Below, piece after piece: positions 5,795 to 9,071 of a stretch of DNA of 9,071 bases. A program made the position numbers and the translations under genes. The notes beneath the pieces were generated by a model that worked only from the letters and a program-made list of their open reading frames with translations, was not told where the DNA came from and ran no database searches. How positions within the stretch are numbered: position 1 is the first letter of the stretch; each line of letters opens with the position of its first letter. This stretch comes from Bacteroidales bacterium (GTDB lineage: Bacteria; Bacteroidota; Bacteroidia; Bacteroidales; P3), in the NCBI GenBank assembly GCA_017507285.1, contig JAFWBF010000060.1, positions 1-9,071 on the forward strand, read 5' to 3'.

Positions 5795-7843
5795 ATGAAT
5801 AATAAACATATATATAGAATTTTAGCATCGCTGGTATTGGTATTATCAGTAGGAGCATTACGGGCACAAGATGATAGCAACCGTGGTTGTCCGGGTATAG
5901 ATGCCGGTCCCGATACCGTTGTAAACTGTATTAATACAAGTGTAACTTTGAAAGCATCGGTTTTTGCAACTTCTAGAACCGTAACACAATATTCGGTGAA
6001 GGAAATACCCTGTACACCTCCATACCCTTATACCTCCGGCGACCCTATATTTGTTGGGCAAGATGACGTTTGGAGTACTGCTATATCTCTGCCATTCGGT
6101 TTTTGTTTTTTTGGAACAACGTATAACACTGTTTATGCCGGAGCCAATGGCGTTATAACATTTACAGCACCAACAAGTACAAACTGCCCATACGCATTCA
6201 GTACAACTATTCCAAATACAGGATTTCCGATATTAAATGCTGTATTTGGTGTGTATCAAGACATTCATCCCGGTATAGGTGGACAACAATATATGCATAG
6301 CGGAGTATTGGGTGAATGGCCATGCCGAATGTATGTAATCAGTTGGAATCAAGTGCCGTTGTATCAATGTACATCGCTTACAGGAAATACTTATCAAATA
6401 GTATTATATGAAGGAACAAATATTATAGACGTTTATGTGGGACAACGCAGTGTATGTTCGACATTTAATGGCGGTAATGGATTGATTGGTATTATGAATG
6501 CCAACGGAACACAAGCTGTAACGCCCCCTAACCGCAATACGGGTCAGTGGACAGCACAAGAAGAAGCATGGCGTTTTCAAGCTATTGGCGACTCGCTGGT
6601 TAACGTTACTTGGTATAATGGCAACACAATAGAAGATTCGGCCGAAATAGCCAACAACCAATATACCATTACTGTTGAACCCGATAGTACTCAGATGTAC
6701 ACAGTGCGTATGCGTTACTTTTCGGCTACCAACGAATTTTTCGATTTGTCGGACGTGGTAACTGTTCGTAAAGATACTTTGGCCGAAGTGGAACTTTCCG
6801 TTCGTGAAAACCCGATATGCGAAGGTGAACAATTTTCGATTACTGCCGAAGTGGAAGGCGAACCGGCCAAATATACATGGAGCTACGACGAAACTGAACG
6901 CCATCCAAATGTGGCTTACGCTCCTGACAGTGCAGGAACAGATACAATTTCAGTTCAAGTTTTGTTCCAAAACGGATGCCAGAAAACGACAGATATTGTG
7001 CTTACCACCAATCCGGTTAAAGACACATCGTTTAATGCATCGATATGCGATGGCGGTTCTTATCATTTTGGAGACGAGGATATAAGAGTAGGAGGAATAT
7101 ATACCGATAGTTTGAAGACTCATCTTGGTTGCGACAGCGTGGTAACTGTACGCTTGGGAATCAATACCTCCACACAATCAACCGATGTTGTAAACGCATG
7201 TTCGTCATACATTTGGCGAGACTCTGTAGAGTACACGCAATCAACATTCGAACCAACATACGTACTTACCAATGCCAATGGTTGTGACAGTATCATACAT
7301 CTTCACCTAACTATTGATGGACTTATAAAAGCACAGCTTAAAGCACCGGAAATGGTTACACTCGACGAGCGTTTGGTAAGATTGTCGGATATAAGTGTAG
7401 GTGAAATAAAGTCGCGAAGATGGTTCCTCCCCGATGGTAGTCAATCATACGACTCTTTGGCATATTTTGTATATCCTGCAAATAGAGACAGCGTAGATGT
7501 GAAACTTATTGTAAGCAATAAATTCAATTGCTATGATACTGCGAAGGTAACAATACCAATGCGAAAAGAGGCTATATATGTGCCCAATGCTTTTTCGCCG
7601 GATGTTCAAGGCAACGAACGCTTTATGGTAAAAGGTTTTAATGTTGCTAAATATGAGATAGTGATATACGACCGTGCCGGAGACATAGTGTATCATTCTG
7701 ATAATATAAACGAAGCATGGGATGGAACCAAGAATGGACGTATATGCAATAAAGGAACTTATATGTACAAAATATACTATTCGTTCGACCACGATTCCAA
7801 CAACATAATTACCAAGAAAGGAACAGTGTTCTTATTTAGATAG
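5795..7843 (+). CDS. Secreted multi-domain protein with type B T9SS C-terminal domain
   Basis: This 682-residue exported protein is probably attached to or released from the cell surface by the type IX secretion system. A signal peptide covers residues 1-24 (short basic start, LASLVLVLSVG core, cleavage after ALRA). DAGPDTVVNC (36-45) opens an Ig-like stretch. Residues about 92-265 (SLPFGFCFFGTTYNTVYAGANG, split here as SLPFGFCFFG and NTVYAGANG, then later QIVLYEGTNIIDVYV) resemble a nidogen-like extracellular module. Two short repeats end in GCDSVVTVRL (445-454) and GCDSIIHLHL (496-505), a pattern common in Bacteroidota surface proteins. A PKD-like domain follows (about 520-588, RRWFLPDGSQSYDSLAYFVY). 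The last 85 residues are the CHU_C / gliding-motility-associated sorting domain: VPNAFSPDVQGNERF, YEIVIYDRAGDIVY, AWDGTKNG and KGTYMYKIYY. No catalytic domain is visible, so an adhesive or structural role is likely but not shown. Confidence 0.88.
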   Translation: MNNKHIYRILASLVLVLSVGALRAQDDSNRGCPGIDAGPDTVVNCINTSVTLKASVFATSRTVTQYSVKEIPCTPPYPYTSGDPIFVGQDDVWSTAISLPFGFCFFGTTYNTVYAGANGVITFTAPTSTNCPYAFSTTIPNTGFPILNAVFGVYQDIHPGIGGQQYMHSGVLGEWPCRMYVISWNQVPLYQCTSLTGNTYQIVLYEGTNIIDVYVGQRSVCSTFNGGNGLIGIMNANGTQAVTPPNRNTGQWTAQEEAWRFQAIGDSLVNVTWYNGNTIEDSAEIANNQYTITVEPDSTQMYTVRMRYFSATNEFFDLSDVVTVRKDTLAEVELSVRENPICEGEQFSITAEVEGEPAKYTWSYDETERHPNVAYAPDSAGTDTISVQVLFQNGCQKTTDIVLTTNPVKDTSFNASICDGGSYHFGDEDIRVGGIYTDSLKTHLGCDSVVTVRLGINTSTQSTDVVNACSSYIWRDSVEYTQSTFEPTYVLTNANGCDSIIHLHLTIDGLIKAQLKAPEMVTLDERLVRLSDISVGEIKSRRWFLPDGSQSYDSLAYFVYPANRDSVDVKLIVSNKFNCYDTAKVTIPMRKEAIYVPNAFSPDVQGNERFMVKGFNVAKYEIVIYDRAGDIVYHSDNINEAWDGTKNGRICNKGTYMYKIYYSFDHDSNNIITKKGTVFLFR

Positions 7844-7892
7844 ATGTATAAAACAAGAGAATTTGATATAACGTAAAACAAATATAGTATAG

Positions 7893-7936
7893 AAAAAACC
7901 TGTCTGATGTATCGTTGATGATAAGACAGGTTTTTT
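7893..7936 (+). terminator. Intrinsic terminator after the T9SS cargo gene
   Basis: AAAAAACCTGTCT (7893-7905) and AGACAGGTTTTTT (7924-7936) form a perfect 13-bp stem with an 18-nt loop. It lies 49 bp after the stop codon and 31 bp before the next ATG, and could act in both directions. If readthrough occurs it would also be the leader structure of the lipoprotein gene, for which I see no clear promoter of its own. Confidence 0.85.
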
Positions 7937-7967
7937 GGCTGAAATAAATAACCAATCCTATAATACA

Positions 7968-9071
7968 ATGAAGCGAATAATAAGTACATTTGCAATAGCG
8001 GCTACCCTTATATGTACAGTTGCTTGCAATAAAGAAAAGCATTTTATCACTGATAAAGATTATCGTACCGAAATGGAAAAAGACTACTCCAATCGTCCTT
8101 TGCACGAACAGCGTAGGGCTGAGCTATCAAAGATAATGAATGATGAGAACATCTCGTTGGAAGAAAAAGAAGCCCTCAAGTTTTTATATGCCTACATGCC
8201 TCTAAGCGATATTGCCGACTATTCGGCCGAGTTTTTTTTGGAACAAGTAAGGGGCGCATTCCGTGCCAGAGATACTTTCGAATGGGGCAATAGAGTACCC
8301 GAAGATATATTCCGCCATTTTGTATTGGTGTATCGTGTAAACAATGAGAACCTCGATTCGGCACGCAATGTATTCTTCAACGAACTGAAAGACCGTATCA
8401 AAGATATGACTATGTACGATGCAGCTTTGGAAGTAAACCATTGGTGTCACGAAAAAGTTACTTACCGTCCTTCCGATGCCCGCACATCGGCACCGCTTGC
8501 CACTATGAGAACGGCATTGGGACGTTGTGGCGAAGAAAGTACATTTACCGTTACGGCCATGCGTGCTGTGGGAATACCTGCACGCCAATGCTACACCCCC
8601 CGTTGGGCTCATACCGACGACAACCATGCTTGGGTTGAAGTATGGGTTGATGGCAAATGGTATTACCTTGGCGCTTGCGAACCCGATGCAAAACTAAACA
8701 TGGGTTGGTTCTCGATTCCGGCCACTCGTTGCATGATGGTACACTCCAACGCTTTCGGAAAATACAAAGGCAACGAAGAGATAAACTATCAGAACGAGTT
8801 GTTCTCTCGTATAAACATGCTGTCGAACTATACCGATACAAGAAAGATAACAGTAAAGGTAAATGATACCAACGGCAACGCTGTGGCTGATGCCAACGTG
8901 AAATTCAAACTATATAACTATGCCGAATACTATCCTATTGCCACACGAGCTACCAACAATCAAGGCCAGGCATCGCTTACAACAGGAATGGGCGACCTGC
9001 TGATTTGGGCCGACAAAGACGGTATGTACAACTATGCCAAGATAGATGTACGCAACGACTCGGCAATAACC
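7968..9071 (+). CDS. Transglutaminase-like lipoprotein, 3'-truncated by window edge
   Basis: The first 368 residues of a longer envelope lipoprotein are present; the frame is open to the last base. A lipoprotein signal peptide ends at LICTVAC with the lipidated Cys at residue 20. Residues about 21-140 are helical and charged, without a recognised domain. A transglutaminase-like papain-fold core follows: Cys187 in LGRCGEESTFTVTAMRAVGI, His220 in DDNHAWVEVW and Asp240 in YYLGACEPD, so the triad is intact. From about 292 (KITVKVNDTNGNAVADANVK) an Ig/carboxypeptidase-regulatory-like beta domain begins, with NNQGQASLTTG as its turn. Relatives with this layout are common in Bacteroidales and usually annotated only as transglutaminase domain proteins; they may be proteases or amidases, not cross-linkers. 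Acting at the periplasm or cell surface is inferred from the lipobox. The start at 7968 is chosen because it yields the signal peptide. Confidence 0.9.
   Translation, partial: MKRIISTFAIAATLICTVACNKEKHFITDKDYRTEMEKDYSNRPLHEQRRAELSKIMNDENISLEEKEALKFLYAYMPLSDIADYSAEFFLEQVRGAFRARDTFEWGNRVPEDIFRHFVLVYRVNNENLDSARNVFFNELKDRIKDMTMYDAALEVNHWCHEKVTYRPSDARTSAPLATMRTALGRCGEESTFTVTAMRAVGIPARQCYTPRWAHTDDNHAWVEVWVDGKWYYLGACEPDAKLNMGWFSIPATRCMMVHSNAFGKYKGNEEINYQNELFSRINMLSNYTDTRKITVKVNDTNGNAVADANVKFKLYNYAEYYPIATRATNNQGQASLTTGMGDLLIWADKDGMYNYAKIDVRNDSAIT

Noticed and set aside
6404..6904. 166-codon minus-strand ORF inside the T9SS cargo gene
   Set aside because: It lies antisense within a confidently coding region and shows no recognisable motif or promoter.
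8202..8627. 141-codon minus-strand ORF inside the transglutaminase gene
   Set aside because: It is antisense to the catalytic core of a clearly coding frame and has no recognisable features.

Overview
The window looks like a chromosomal segment of a Bacteroidota bacterium, most likely order Bacteroidales. The main reasons are four promoters of the Bacteroidota TTTG / TAnnTTTG type placed just upstream of genes, the near absence of Shine-Dalgarno sequences, a protein with a type B type IX secretion (CHU_C) tail, and a FucP-like sugar transporter next to a ROK kinase. Genus cannot be settled from this sequence. Nothing suggests a plasmid, prophage or insertion sequence.

Left part (1-4062): the 3' two thirds of a uridine phosphorylase gene runs off the left edge on the + strand. 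It converges on a minus-strand cluster of four genes, and a perfect 16-bp hairpin between them can terminate both. The cluster, in transcription order, is ROK sugar kinase, FucP/FHS-type MFS transporter, N-carbamoylputrescine amidase (aguB) and a small A1S_2505-like protein with macro-domain-like motifs. Gaps are 21 bp, 26 bp and a 14-bp overlap, and a good promoter sits just before the kinase. Transporter plus kinase suggests uptake and phosphorylation of a sugar; aguB belongs to putrescine synthesis from agmatine. The link between the two halves is not obvious.

Middle (4063-5794): a 492-bp intergenic region carries two divergent promoters, a degenerate 22-bp tandem repeat, an orphan minus-strand terminator hairpin and a 12-bp palindrome. 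It leads to peptidase E (pepE) with its own terminator, then a tRNA-Ser(CGA) gene with its own promoter and terminator.

Right part (5795-9071): a 682-residue secreted protein with a signal peptide, a probable nidogen-like module, Cys-Asp-Ser repeats, a PKD-like domain and a type B T9SS C-terminal domain. After a terminator comes a lipoprotein with a complete transglutaminase-like Cys-His-Asp triad, cut by the right edge. Both are envelope or surface proteins and appear to be separate transcription units.

Most of the window is ordinary core-genome content. The parts that deserve a second look are the mixed ROK-MFS-aguB-macro operon, the orphan terminator and repeats at 4211-4303, and an acceptor-stem mismatch in the tRNA. 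I did not find convincing evidence of a new defence, mobile or signalling system.
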